Notes: a model not told the origin generated them from the letters alone. 64,000 bases of DNA from Alkalicoccobacillus murimartini (GCF_030813245.1 NZ_JAUSUA010000003.1:248001-312000); one strand, 5' to 3'; shown: positions 34,838-44,005, counted from the stretch's first letter. Program-made: numbers and translations.

Positions 34838-36442
34838 TTGAAGAATCAATTTCTAAAAGGTACATTCTACTTAACAGCTGCGACCTTTATATCTAAAATT
34901 TTGGGATTTATCTATATCATGCCGTTTGTTTTAATTGTAGGGGATTCAGGTTATGCCCTTTATAAATATGCATATGGCCCTTATACGCTAATGCTTAGTG
35001 TTGCCACTCTTGGATTGCCTCTGGCTGTTTCTAAGTATGTGGCTAAATATAACAGCCTCGGTGACTATCAGGCAGGAAGAGATCTGTTACGTAATGGATT
35101 GAAGATCATGGTCGGTATGGGTATTCTCTCCTTTACCATTCTATTCCTGTTTGCTCCTCACTTAGCTTCGCTTGTCATAAAAGAAGGCGATGTAAGTGGG
35201 AACTCTCACGAGGATGTTGTATACGTTATTAGACTTGTTAGTATTGCTCTATTAATTATTCCTCCTATGAGTATGATGAGAGGGTTCTTTCAAGGGAACC
35301 AACAAATGGGTCCATCGGCTCTCAGTACAGTTCTTGAACAGATTGTACGGATTTTCTTTATTTTGGCGGGTTCCTTTACTATTTTGTATCTTCTAAATGG
35401 AACAGCCACTCAGGCTGTAGGCATTAGTACGATGGGAGCTTTTGCAGGGGGACTTGCTAGTCTTTGTTTGTTATTGTGGATCTTTTTTAAACGGAAGGAA
35501 AGATTTCCACAGCCCCAGGATACTCATTTGACGCATTCAAAAATCAAATGGGTTCCGATGTTAAAAGAGCTTACGAGCTACGCCATTCCCTTTGTTCTAG
35601 TTGGATTAGCAATTCCTGTCTATCAAAATATAGATACCTTTACTATTAATGGATTGTTAACATCTGTTGGGTATACCTTACAAGAGGCTGAGCAGGTCAA
35701 TGCAATTATTGGACTAGCACAGATCTTGGTTTTAGTACCCGTATCCCTTGCAACAGCATTTAGTATCTCTTTGATTCCAAATATTACGGCTTCATTTAAC
35801 CGAGGAGATCTAGAAGACGTCATTAAAAAGATTAAACAAACGTTTATTTTACTCATGTTTGTACTTCTACCTGCCGTTGTAGGTATGACCCTTCTAAGTG
35901 AACCAATCTATACGAGTATTTTTGGGATGAATAACAACCCAGAATTAGGCGGCCGGATATTAGCATGGTACGCGCCAATGGGAATTCTGTTTTCGTTATT
36001 CGCTGTTTCCGCAGCAGTCCTGCAAGGCATAAACAAGCAGAAGCATGCGATCATGGGACTAGGTTTGGGGATTTTGGTAAAATTGATCTTGAATACGCTT
36101 TTGATTACTTCGTTGCACGAGCTAGGACCAATTCTTGCTACTTATGCAGGATATCTTGTATCCGTGAGCTATCTGTTTGTTGTCATTTACAAGAACGTTC
36201 ACATACCTGTGTCCAAGCTTCTTAAACCACTGATTCCAATTGGCATGATGGTTGTTTTGATGACGATCATTGTCATGATATTCGAAGCAACCACACGTTT
36301 TCTTTTCTCAAATGTCATGGGTGAGTATCCACTATCATTTCTGGTGACAGGTGTTTCTGTCCTTGCGGGTGCGTTATTCTATCTATTGGCTAGCGGAAAA
36401 ACAGGACTCATTCGACTAATCGTAAGGAGAAATGAATCATGA
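34838..36442 (+). CDS. MurJ/SpoVB-like lipid flippase (polysaccharide biosynthesis family)
   Basis: A 534-residue MOP-superfamily membrane protein with about 14 hydrophobic segments. It begins with the family's GTFYLTAATFISKILGFIY motif and carries PLAVSKYVAKYN and MRGFFQGNQQMGPSA, both typical of YtgP/SpoVB-type proteins that move lipid-linked cell-wall precursors outward. TTG start, about eight bases after AAAGGTGAG. Its stop overlaps the start of the ASCH-domain gene (ATGA), so the two are coupled. Whether it is the main MurJ or one of the paralogues common in Bacillus cannot be told here. Confidence 0.85.
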   Translation: MKNQFLKGTFYLTAATFISKILGFIYIMPFVLIVGDSGYALYKYAYGPYTLMLSVATLGLPLAVSKYVAKYNSLGDYQAGRDLLRNGLKIMVGMGILSFTILFLFAPHLASLVIKEGDVSGNSHEDVVYVIRLVSIALLIIPPMSMMRGFFQGNQQMGPSALSTVLEQIVRIFFILAGSFTILYLLNGTATQAVGISTMGAFAGGLASLCLLLWIFFKRKERFPQPQDTHLTHSKIKWVPMLKELTSYAIPFVLVGLAIPVYQNIDTFTINGLLTSVGYTLQEAEQVNAIIGLAQILVLVPVSLATAFSISLIPNITASFNRGDLEDVIKKIKQTFILLMFVLLPAVVGMTLLSEPIYTSIFGMNNNPELGGRILAWYAPMGILFSLFAVSAAVLQGINKQKHAIMGLGLGILVKLILNTLLITSLHELGPILATYAGYLVSVSYLFVVIYKNVHIPVSKLLKPLIPIGMMVVLMTIIVMIFEATTRFLFSNVMGEYPLSFLVTGVSVLAGALFYLLASGKTGLIRLIVRRNES

Positions 36443-36891
36443 CGGCAGCAGAACTTTGGAAGGAATACAAACGAGAACATCCTGAATCAGCAGATGACTA
36501 TGAAGCCTGGTCTTTTGGAGACTCTGCTGAAATGGCTGATGAGCTTCTAGAACTTGTTCTAACAGGTGATAAAACAGCAACCTGCTGTAACTATACATTA
36601 GCTAAAGAACAGGGAGAAGATTTGGCTAAACCCGGGCAGTTAAACATTCTTTTAGATGGTCAAGAGAAGGCTAAAGCGATTATTGAGACAACTCATGTTG
36701 AAGTCGTTCGATTTAATGAAGTAACAGAAGCGTTTGCTCGGCTGGAAGGGGAGGGAGATCTTTCTCTTTCTTATTGGCGGCAGGAGCATGAGGCATTTTT
36801 TACAAGAGAGTGGAAGGAAGCAGGAGGAAGCTTCTCTTCTGATATGCTTGTTTTTTGTGAGGTATTTAAAGTTGTACATAGACGAGACTAA
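36439..36891 (+). CDS. ASCH-domain protein
   Basis: A 150-residue soluble protein with the ASCH fold: WSFGDSAEMADELLELVLTG followed by KTATCCNYTLA and a late FTREWKEAGG segment. ASCH proteins are PUA-related and some hydrolyse N4-acetylcytidine; the best known is E. coli YqfB, which is smaller. Translationally coupled to the flippase (four-base overlap), which may only reflect transcription. Followed at once by a terminator. Confidence 0.8.
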   Translation: MTAAELWKEYKREHPESADDYEAWSFGDSAEMADELLELVLTGDKTATCCNYTLAKEQGEDLAKPGQLNILLDGQEKAKAIIETTHVEVVRFNEVTEAFARLEGEGDLSLSYWRQEHEAFFTREWKEAGGSFSSDMLVFCEVFKVVHRRD

Positions 36892-36915
36892 ACCTATTAT
36901 GTAATAGGTTTTTTC
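36890..36915 (+). terminator. Terminator after the flippase-ASCH pair
   Basis: AAACCTATTA (36890-36899) and TAATAGGTTT (36902-36911) form a perfect stem followed by TTTC. Confidence 0.8.
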
Positions 36916-36943
36916 TTATGAAAAGCAAAAGTGGAGGCGCATC

Positions 36944-37681
36944 ATGATCATCATATTAACTATGTTTCTGTTGGGAATATTATTAGGATTTATAGGAGCA
37001 GGAGGGGCGGGCTTTGTGATTGCACTATTAACGGTTGCCTTTGGATTCCCGATCCATACCGCACTAGGCACATCACTCGCAGCGATGGCTTTCACTACTC
37101 TGTCAGGCGCGTATAGTCACTATCGCGAGAAGAATATTGTAGTGAAAATGGGTCTGATTGTAGGAATATCCGCATTCTTTAGCTCATTTGCAGGAGCCAA
37201 GCTGGCCGTTTTAATACGCGAGGACACGCTTCATTATTTCACCGCTGCTATGTTGATTCTCTCAGCAGTGTGTATGCTGTTTAAGCTGATGATTTCAAAA
37301 GACACAACAGATATAAAGATGAAGAAAAACCAAGTATGGATTAGAGGCATTGGTCTTGGCCTACTCACCGGGTTGTTAGCCGGAATGTTTGGTGTAGGCT
37401 CAGCACCCTTTATCCAGCTTGGCTTGTTGATCTTTTTGCATCTCTCTCTACGCCAATCCGTCGGAACAACCATGCTTGTCATCCTACCTATTTCCATCGG
37501 AGGAGGACTTGGATACGTAACAGAAGGATTCGTTGACTGGATGCTACTCTTAAAAGTACTAATAGGAACAATGACCGGCGCATACATTGGAGCCAAATTC
37601 ACAAACCTAGCCCCGAAAATAGTCCTAAAGATAGCGGTCATAGCAACCCCAGCTGTAGCTGGATTATTGCTGTTGCTGTAA
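36944..37681 (+). CDS. TSUP/TauE-SafE family permease
   Basis: A 245-residue membrane protein with about eight hydrophobic segments and the duplicated TSUP glycine motifs: GFIGAGGAGFVIALL with GTSLAAMAFT in the first half, and GMFGVGSAPFIQ with SVGTTMLVILP in the second. Members export or import sulfite, sulfonates and related organic acids. ATG at 36944 follows GGAGGCG. Monocistronic; no sulfur genes adjacent to narrow the substrate. Confidence 0.85.
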   Translation: MIIILTMFLLGILLGFIGAGGAGFVIALLTVAFGFPIHTALGTSLAAMAFTTLSGAYSHYREKNIVVKMGLIVGISAFFSSFAGAKLAVLIREDTLHYFTAAMLILSAVCMLFKLMISKDTTDIKMKKNQVWIRGIGLGLLTGLLAGMFGVGSAPFIQLGLLIFLHLSLRQSVGTTMLVILPISIGGGLGYVTEGFVDWMLLLKVLIGTMTGAYIGAKFTNLAPKIVLKIAVIATPAVAGLLLLL

Positions 37682-37739
37682 GTGGGATTTTAGGGATATT
37701 GAGGAAATGTGATGATTACGTATGGTGGAATGGTGTGGG

Positions 37740-38180
37740 AGCAAGAGAAGGAAAGGCGTAATCAAGATGGAATGATGCTGGATCAAGAGGGATTTGATTT
37801 TATCAAGGTGGGGAGAGGGATACCAAGAGCTTAGGTGAGATCATTAAGGGATGAGCGGACTTTAGTAAGAGGTAGAGGACGTTATCAAGGTGGAATGATG
37901 AGGGACCAAGAAGGATTTGGTTTTATCATGAGGGAGAGAGCGATATCAAGAGCCTAGGTGAATTCATCAAGACCTGAGCCAACTTTAGTAAGAACCTCGC
38001 CAGATAAGGCCTAATTCAACGGACCAAAGGAAATAAAAATGGACATTTTTATTAAAGCGATTGAGTTTGAGGGTGTGGCAAGAGGGATTTGAGGTTATCA
38101 AGAGGCAGAGAGAAATACCAAGATCCAAGCTGATTTAACCAAGAGAACGTCCAAAGTTACTAAGACTGCTAACCACCTGA
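37740..38180. repeat. Degenerate CAAG-rich repeat array (left array)
   Basis: The gap between the TSUP gene and the NAD(P)-binding gene holds no supported gene. It contains recurring words such as TCAAGA, CCAAGAG and TAGTAAGA every ~20-25 bases. A tandem duplication with a 123-base period is visible (GGAATGATG at 37769 and again at 37892, with ATCAAG, GGATTTG, GCTTAGGTGA and ACTTTAGTAAGA in the same order). The palindrome AATAAAAATG-GA-CATTTTTATT starts at 38032. Words and palindrome match the complement of the right-hand array at 40.9-41.6 kb. Confidence 0.8.
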
Positions 38181-38187
38181 TCTTACT

Positions 38188-38229
38188 AAAAAGCAAAAAG
38201 GACGACACTCTGTCGTCCTTTTTGCTTTT
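38188..38229 (-). terminator. Long-stem terminator of the NAD(P)-binding gene
   Basis: AAAAGCAAAAAGGACGACA and its perfect complement flank a CTC loop (38208-38210), giving a ~19-bp stem that ends in T residues on the minus strand. The last bases lie just before the stop codon at 38231. Confidence 0.88.
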
Positions 38230-38230
38230 C

Positions 38231-39712
38231 TTATTCAGAGAGTTTTGGAACGGCGTCTATGATACGTCTGGGGTGTTGATCTTTGCTGATGGACTTTAGT
38301 AAATGCCTTTTGAATAAATACATAACCCAGAGATGAATTTTTGCTTGGGTGAGTGAGTAGACGAACCAAGGTAGTGATGGCTTGTATTCATGTATAGCAA
38401 TCAGACATTCCTGCGAGTGAGGAATCTGCCTGAACTCGAGTCTACCGCGACCGGGTTGCTCTTCTGGTTTTGTAAAGGCTCCTCCAGTTATATAATATAG
38501 TGCTCTTCTTTCATGACTACGCTCGTGTGAATAGGTGAGCTCAAGTAGTGGTTTTTTGCCGAACAGATAGATGCTGGCATTGTGCTGATAATCCGTTGAT
38601 GTTCGAATGAACGGTTTCCCTGATTCTTCTAGCCATTGAATATAACGAGTAGCTGCCCACGTTGCATCTTTGCCTGGTGGCAGAAGGACCCGTTGTACAG
38701 AACGGACATCAGAAATGACTGGACCAGATGGTTTCAGTTTTGAGGGTAAACTTTCTTGATTCTCCTTTTGTTTCTGCTCCTGCTCTTCATGTTCAAGCGC
38801 GGACTGAGCGGCTTCTTTAAATGGAATTTTTCCGTAGCTTAGATCTTTATCCATATGCTCAGGGTTTGCGACCATTGGATGAATGAGGCTTTCTATTAAT
38901 GGATAAACCATTTCTTTAGGTGTCCCGGTTGTAACGCTGACCCACAGGCGGGAGAGATTAACAGTCATAAAAGGTACATTCACTAGTTTTCTCTTTTTAC
39001 CCATGACCTCAGCTGTGTCAATCATCATTTCTCGATAGGTCATGACTTCTGGGCCACCCACATCGATGGATTCTCCTGTTAGTTTTTTGTTACCAATGCT
39101 GCCCTTCAAGGCATGCAGAACATCTTGGAGAGCAATCGGGTGCGTCTTCTGACGAGTCCATTTTGGAAGTAGCATCATAGGTAGTCGCTTTACTAACTTC
39201 TTCACAATAGGAAACGATGAACCTTTTGGACCAACGATTAATCCGGCACGTACAGTAGTTACTGGGACATCATAGGAACCAAGAACCTTCTCCACTTCTA
39301 AGCGGCTTTTTAAATGACGGGAGAGCTCATCCGCATCTGGGGGGATGATTCCACTCAAATAAATAATCTGTTTAACCCCATTTTTCTTTGCTGCTTGGGC
39401 AAAGTTGTCAGCGAGAATGAGGTCCATATCTTCAAACTTGGCTTGGGTCAGCTTTGCTGATGGCATCATAGAGTGAACGAGATAGACCGCATAATCAGCT
39501 CCTTCAAGTGCCTTTTCTGCGTCTTTTAAAGAAAATAAATCAGCAGATCTCCAAGTAACATTTTCTGTATTCTCATAGTTGTCGCCATTACGAGACAGAG
39601 CAATGATATTTGCTTGTTTTTCTAATTTTTTGAGGAGGTTGTTCCCAATATATCCACTTGCGCCGGTTAAGGCTATAACAGGTTTGCTTTCACTTTGTTC
39701 TAATCCGGTCAT
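38231..39712 (-). CDS. NAD(P)-binding SDR-like protein with C-terminal extension
   Basis: A 493-residue protein. The first ~310 residues are an atypical short-chain dehydrogenase with nucleotide-binding GASGYIG (residues 17-23), YLVHSMM, and IIYLSGIIPP without a clear YxxxK pair. The remaining ~180 residues form a separate domain (ATWAATRYIQWLEESG onward) related to the DUF2867 type that follows such SDRs. Start set at 39712, six bases after AGGAGTG; a longer frame upstream to 39751 lacks a site. It lies divergently from an aldo/keto reductase and between two inverted repeat arrays. Substrate unknown. Confidence 0.8.
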   Translation of the reverse strand: MTGLEQSESKPVIALTGASGYIGNNLLKKLEKQANIIALSRNGDNYENTENVTWRSADLFSLKDAEKALEGADYAVYLVHSMMPSAKLTQAKFEDMDLILADNFAQAAKKNGVKQIIYLSGIIPPDADELSRHLKSRLEVEKVLGSYDVPVTTVRAGLIVGPKGSSFPIVKKLVKRLPMMLLPKWTRQKTHPIALQDVLHALKGSIGNKKLTGESIDVGGPEVMTYREMMIDTAEVMGKKRKLVNVPFMTVNLSRLWVSVTTGTPKEMVYPLIESLIHPMVANPEHMDKDLSYGKIPFKEAAQSALEHEEQEQKQKENQESLPSKLKPSGPVISDVRSVQRVLLPPGKDATWAATRYIQWLEESGKPFIRTSTDYQHNASIYLFGKKPLLELTYSHERSHERRALYYITGGAFTKPEEQPGRGRLEFRQIPHSQECLIAIHEYKPSLPWFVYSLTQAKIHLWVMYLFKRHLLKSISKDQHPRRIIDAVPKLSE

Positions 39713-39842
39713 AGTGCACACTCCTATGTTGATATCGTTATTCGTATTCATACCCTAATTGTCGCTTAGATAACCTGCGAGAAGGGAAAAGGGGTATAAT
39801 GGAAGAGAGCTTGCAATCATTCTCATGAGGAGTTGAAGGCAC

Positions 39843-40826
39843 ATGAAGTACAGACAGCTGGGGAATACGGAGTTAAAGATAAGTGAGTTGAGTTTTGGGA
39901 CATGGGCTATAGGTGGTTCATGGGGACAAACAGATGATCCTGAGTCACTAAAAGCACTTGAGACCGCTATGGATAATGGGGTTAACTTCTTTGATACAGC
40001 AGATGTATATGGTGATGGACATAGTGAGGAATTGCTAGCAAAAGCAACAAAAGGTAAAGAGGACTCGATTCATATTGCGAGTAAATTCTGCCGAGCGGGA
40101 GATATCGAATCGCTGGATACGTACTCTGCTCAAAGTGTTCGAGAGTATTGTGAAAACAGTTTGCGACGCTTAAAGCGAGAACGATTAGATTTATATCAAA
40201 TACATTGTCCACCTTTGGAGATTCTTCAAGAAGGTAGTGTTTTTCAAGTGTTAGATGATCTCCAGGCTGAAGGGAAAATTCGCCATTATGGTGTCAGTGT
40301 AGAAACCGTAGAGGAAGGACTTCTATGTTTGGATAATCCAAATGTCAAAGCTCTTCAAGTAATCTTTAATCTCTTCAGACAAAAACCACTTGAAACCTTA
40401 TTTCCGAAAGCAGCGGAAAAAGGAGTAGGCATCATCGCTCGCGTTCCACTAGCAAGCGGGCTACTGACCGGGAAGTTCTCAAATGAATATACATTTGCCA
40501 GTGATGACCATCGTCATTTTAATCGTGACGGCGAGTCCTTTAATGTGGGAGAGACATTTGCTGGACTTAAGTTCGAGAAGGGACTCGATTTGGTTCAACA
40601 GCTTCTGTGGATCAGAAAAGAACGCAAAACACTCTCCAGTGCTGCGCTGCGTTGGATTCTTGACCAAGAAGAAGTAACAACCGTCATTCCGGGATTTAAA
40701 ACGGCAGCTCAGGTACAAGCTAACTTAGAGGCTTTGGATGTGCCCTCGTTTACAGATGAAGAATTAGAGAAGCTTCACACGTTTTATACATCAGAAGTAC
40801 ATGAGCACATTAGAGGTGCATATTAA
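39843..40826 (+). CDS. Aldo/keto reductase (third in window)
   Basis: A 327-residue aldo/keto reductase of the YhdN/general-stress-69-like group. Seen: FDTADVYGDGHSE with catalytic Asp and Tyr, IASKFCRAG with Lys, LDLYQIHCPP with His, and the C-terminal IPGFKTAAQVQAN cofactor-binding region. ATG at 39843 follows GAGGAG; TATAAT lies at about 39797. Divergent from the SDR-like gene across 130 bases and ended by its own terminator. Substrate not determinable. Confidence 0.87.
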   Translation: MKYRQLGNTELKISELSFGTWAIGGSWGQTDDPESLKALETAMDNGVNFFDTADVYGDGHSEELLAKATKGKEDSIHIASKFCRAGDIESLDTYSAQSVREYCENSLRRLKRERLDLYQIHCPPLEILQEGSVFQVLDDLQAEGKIRHYGVSVETVEEGLLCLDNPNVKALQVIFNLFRQKPLETLFPKAAEKGVGIIARVPLASGLLTGKFSNEYTFASDDHRHFNRDGESFNVGETFAGLKFEKGLDLVQQLLWIRKERKTLSSAALRWILDQEEVTTVIPGFKTAAQVQANLEALDVPSFTDEELEKLHTFYTSEVHEHIRGAY

Positions 40827-40856
40827 TTTCCATACGCAATGAAAAAATAAATCGCA

Positions 40857-40897
40857 GCACCCTGAAATGGAGAAAGACATTTCTGGGTGCTTTTTTG
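40857..40897 (+). terminator. Terminator of the third aldo/keto reductase
   Basis: GCACCC-T-GAAATG and CATTTC-T-GGGTGC pair with a single mismatch around an eight-base loop, followed by TTTTTT at 40891-40896. Confidence 0.85.
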
Positions 40898-40934
40898 AGT
40901 GGGAGCTTGCTAAATTGTTAGCCGTCTTAATTTT

Positions 40935-41625
40935 AGGCGCATTGCTCTTGGTTAAGCTCTGTAGCCCTTGGTAAACCTCGATTCATCTTGGTAATGAGGT
41001 CTTCCTTCTTGATCATCCCTCAAAATCCAATCTGATCAATAAAAATGTCCATTTTTAATCCTTATGTTCTTGTAACGAGGAGAGAATCTCAGCGTGGTCT
41101 TGCTAAAGGGAGCGGCTCTTTTAGTAAACTTAGCTCACGTCTTGCTAACGGACTCCGCCTCTTGGTGAAATCCCATCGGTCTTGATTTCAATCACATCAC
41201 TCTTGCTATCGAGCTCTAGCCCTTGGCAATCCTCAATCCACCTTGGTTCTGAGGTCATTCTTCTTGATAACCCTACAAAATCCATTCAGATCAATAAAAA
41301 TGGACATTTTTAATCCTTATGATCTTAAACGAGAAGAGAATCTCAGCGTGGTCTTGCTAAAGAGTGTGGGTTCCTTAGTAAGTCTAGCCTCCGTCTTGCT
41401 AACGGGCTTCGCCTCTTGGTGAAATCCCATCGGTCTTGATCTCAGACCCACCACTCTTGCTATTAACCTCCAGCTCTTGGTAAACCCTCAATCCATCTTG
41501 ATTCCGAGGTCATCCCTCTTGACAACCCCACAAAATCCAATCAATTCAATAAAAATGTACATTTTTAATCCTTATGATCTTAGAATGAGGTGTGAATCCC
41601 TTCTTGGCCCCACACCGATTCCTGT
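40935..41625. repeat. 255-bp tandem repeat array, CTTG-rich (right array)
   Basis: Nearly three copies of a 255-base unit. The internal palindrome AATAAAAATG-NN-CATTTTTA occurs at 41038, 41293 and 41548, exactly 255 apart both times, with centres TC, GA and TA. Each copy also repeats CTTGCTAAAG, CGTCTTGCTAACGG, CGCCTCTTGGTGAAATCCC and CTCAGCGTGGTCTTGC. Inside the unit, words beginning CTTG recur about every 20-22 bases. The third copy is cut short about 40 bases before the DUF1206 gene. No gene in this 0.8-kb gap is supported; the open frame at 41477-41746 is repeat plus antisense DUF1206 sequence. Confidence 0.9.
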
Positions 41626-41662
41626 TGATAATGTCTCGATAGCCACCCTCATCCCGATCCTC

Positions 41663-42529
41663 TCAAGTTTCGTTATTTTTTCCGAAGTTCATGTTAATAT
41701 AACGTCCGTAAATGATACCGTATATTCCAAATACAACAAGTCCTAGAGCTACTGCGCCGAGGAGCCATTGTCCGAATGGTTGTTGCGATAGTTCGTACAA
41801 GGCTCCATCGAATCCTTCTGTTTCATCTGCGTCTGCTGAGATGGCTGTTCGAATGAGGAAGAAACCAATTAATGCAAAGACAATAGCACGTGCAAATAAT
41901 CCAATCTTCCCCGAGGTTCGGGTCAATCTTGTTTCGTGTTTATTCATTTCACTAATTTTAAATTCTTTCATAAATAGTTCTTTGTAGGCTTTATATCCTT
42001 CATATATAGCAAAGCCAATAATTCCTGCTCCAGCTGCGCCAATCAACCACTGACCAAAAGGTTGTGAGAGAAGAATCTGAGAATAGGTTTGTTCATCACT
42101 ACCACCTGATCCGCCGGAATGGGTAGCGAACTTAGCGGCATTAAAGGCGAGACTGGCATAGATAATGGCGCTGCTGAAGAATGCGATCCGAATAATGATA
42201 CCTTTGGGTCCATGGCCGAAGTTGCCTGTATCAGCTATTCCGCGAATGAGCATCCAAATCACGTAACCCATTAGTCCAATGGCGACTAGCCATAACACAA
42301 CTTCTCCAAATGGAATGCTTGCGAGGGATTGTAATGCACCAGTTGTATCCTCTGTATCTCCTCCTACGCCAATAGCGGCCATAAATGCGAGAACGCCAAT
42401 GAGGATATACACAAATCCCTGCGACATATAGCCAATTCGACCAAATCGTCGAATCCAAGGTTTTGATTCATGCTTTGCTTCTGTTGCTTTTTGCTTCGTT
42501 TTTTCCTTGGAAGGTGGCTTATTTTTCAT
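41663..42529 (-). CDS. DUF1206 membrane protein
   Basis: A 288-residue integral membrane protein with three tandem copies of a two-helix unit, the DUF1206 organisation. Each starts with a GR-G pattern (RFGRIGYMSQGFVYILIG; FSSAIIYASLAF; GLFARAIVFALIGFFL) and each ends with a PFG-WL/LV pattern (IPFGEVVLWLVA; QPFGQWLIGA; QPFGQWLLGA). The N-terminus is Lys-rich and cytoplasmic. Function unknown for the family. ATG at 42529 follows GAGAGGAA on the minus strand. Confidence 0.82.
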   Translation of the reverse strand: MKNKPPSKEKTKQKATEAKHESKPWIRRFGRIGYMSQGFVYILIGVLAFMAAIGVGGDTEDTTGALQSLASIPFGEVVLWLVAIGLMGYVIWMLIRGIADTGNFGHGPKGIIIRIAFFSSAIIYASLAFNAAKFATHSGGSGGSDEQTYSQILLSQPFGQWLIGAAGAGIIGFAIYEGYKAYKELFMKEFKISEMNKHETRLTRTSGKIGLFARAIVFALIGFFLIRTAISADADETEGFDGALYELSQQPFGQWLLGAVALGLVVFGIYGIIYGRYINMNFGKNNET

Positions 42530-42671
42530 GATTCACATTCCTCTCTACGTTCTTACTTTAAGTTTCCCTAATATAAATAACAAAAACCTTTTGGTACGCA
42601 TCTTTTCTCTGCCTCCTAACCTCTGTTATGATTAGAGTACATACCTAATTCATATCTTAGGAGGATGGATA

Positions 42672-43019
42672 ATGGCTCATATGATGGGATTATATGATGA
42701 ACCATTTGCATTAATGAAGACTGGGAAGAAAACAGTAGAGGTTCGAGTTAATGATCCGAAAAGACAGAAGCTAAGGTTAGGTGACGAGGTCGAATTTATT
42801 AAGGCACCTGTGCAGGATGATCGATTGCAAGTGACCATCACTAAGTTAAAGACGTACGAGACGTTTCGTCAGCTTTATGAAGATATTCCTCTGGATCAAT
42901 TTGGGGAGAAGAATGTTTCTATAGAGGAGCTGTTGAGTCAGATTTATGCCATTTACTCGAAAGAGCAAGAGAAAGAGTTTGGTGTAGTAGCGATATACGT
43001 GAAAAGATTAGACGAATAA
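42672..43019 (+). CDS. Small ASCH-domain protein
   Basis: A 115-residue protein with the compact ASCH/PUA-like fold: an early GLYDEPFALMKTGKKTVEVR, where the Lys-Thr-Glu-Arg cluster matches the RNA-binding or catalytic groove, then LRLGDEVEF and a C-terminal FGVVAIYVKRL. Size resembles YqfB-type amidohydrolases that act on N4-acetylcytidine, though that activity is only suggested by family. GGAGGAT precedes the ATG. Monocistronic with a terminator. Confidence 0.8.
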   Translation: MAHMMGLYDEPFALMKTGKKTVEVRVNDPKRQKLRLGDEVEFIKAPVQDDRLQVTITKLKTYETFRQLYEDIPLDQFGEKNVSIEELLSQIYAIYSKEQEKEFGVVAIYVKRLDE

Positions 43020-43024
43020 AAAAG

Positions 43025-43051
43025 GATGCCCATCTACTGGGCATCATTTTG
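43025..43051. terminator. Terminator between the small ASCH gene and map
   Basis: GATGCCCA (43025-43032) and TGGGCATC (43038-43045) form a perfect stem followed by ATTTTG. It sits between convergent genes and could serve either. Confidence 0.75.
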
Positions 43052-43057
43052 TGCATT

Positions 43058-43801
43058 TTATTTAGTCAAAATAATGGGCTCATCTTTTGTGATGATAATT
43101 GTGTGTTCATATTGAGCCACAAAGCTTTGGTCGACTGTTGTTAACGTCCAGCCGTCATCAAGCTGATAAACATCCTCTGCTTTTGTTGATACAAAGGGTT
43201 CAAATGCAATGACTTCCCCTTCTTTAAACAACTTCGTATCTCTTGGGTTATAGTAATTGAAGATGTGTTCAGGTGAATCATGCAAGGAGAGACCAATCCC
43301 GTGCCCAGTTAGGTTTTTGATTACAGTAAAGCCATGTTCTTGGGCTGTTTGGTATACTGCACGGCCAACTCCATTTTGCTTTGAACCTGCTTTGAATTTC
43401 TTAAGGCCGGCAGCAAATGTTTCCTTTGTTGCGTTAACTAAGTCAGTCAACACAGGGTCTCCATTTCCAACAACAAATGAATGGCCAGTATCAGCAAAAT
43501 AGCCATTTAATGAGCCGGATACATCAATGTTAACAATATCTCCTTCATTAATCACGCGAGGGCCTGGGATGCCATGTGCCACTTCTTCATTGACGCAGAT
43601 GCATGTGTATCCTGGGAAATCATACGTGCTAATTGGTGCAGAGATAGCACCGAACTTTTTAAATAACTTTCCTCCAAGCTCGTCGAGTTCTTTTGTTGTT
43701 ATGCCTACTCTTGTATGAAGTGTTAATTCATCACGAATTTCTGCGACTACTTTTCCAATCTCTTTTAACCCATGAATGTCTTTGTCTGTCTGTGCAATCA
43801 T
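43058..43801 (-). CDS. map: Type I methionine aminopeptidase
   Basis: Removes the initiator methionine from nascent proteins. In the 247-residue protein all metal ligands are recognisable: D93 and D104 (NIDVSGSLNGYFADTG), H167 (TGHGIG), E201 (AFEPF) and E232 (QYEHTI), with H76 in the S1 region (AHGIPGP). It stands outside the ribosomal-protein cluster where the main map gene of Bacillus usually lies, so it is likely the second, YflG-type paralogue. Monocistronic on the minus strand with an AAAGGAGAA site. Confidence 0.92.
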   Translation of the reverse strand: MIAQTDKDIHGLKEIGKVVAEIRDELTLHTRVGITTKELDELGGKLFKKFGAISAPISTYDFPGYTCICVNEEVAHGIPGPRVINEGDIVNIDVSGSLNGYFADTGHSFVVGNGDPVLTDLVNATKETFAAGLKKFKAGSKQNGVGRAVYQTAQEHGFTVIKNLTGHGIGLSLHDSPEHIFNYYNPRDTKLFKEGEVIAFEPFVSTKAEDVYQLDDGWTLTTVDQSFVAQYEHTIIITKDEPIILTK

Positions 43802-44005
43802 CTAAATTCTCCTTTTGATATATGTGTAAGTGCGTATTATCTTAAGTGTATTTTAGTCTGACTTAGCTTGTTACAAGATCCATTAAATTTATTCTACGCT
43901 TTAGTATAGCCTACATCAATCCCTTGTAAAAAAAGATGGCACTTTAATATGGATACATCTATACTAAATGGAACTATAAGTAATTAACATAGGAGGAGGA
44001 AGGCT

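Noticed and set aside
40935-41625. Possible CRISPR or phage-derived direct repeats
   Set aside because: The 255-base period and internal CTTG words do not fit repeat-spacer structure; no integrase, cas or phage gene is nearby.
41477-41746. An 89-codon plus-strand frame at the end of the right repeat array
   Set aside because: It consists of repeat sequence running into the antisense of DUF1206; no ribosome site or protein-like composition.
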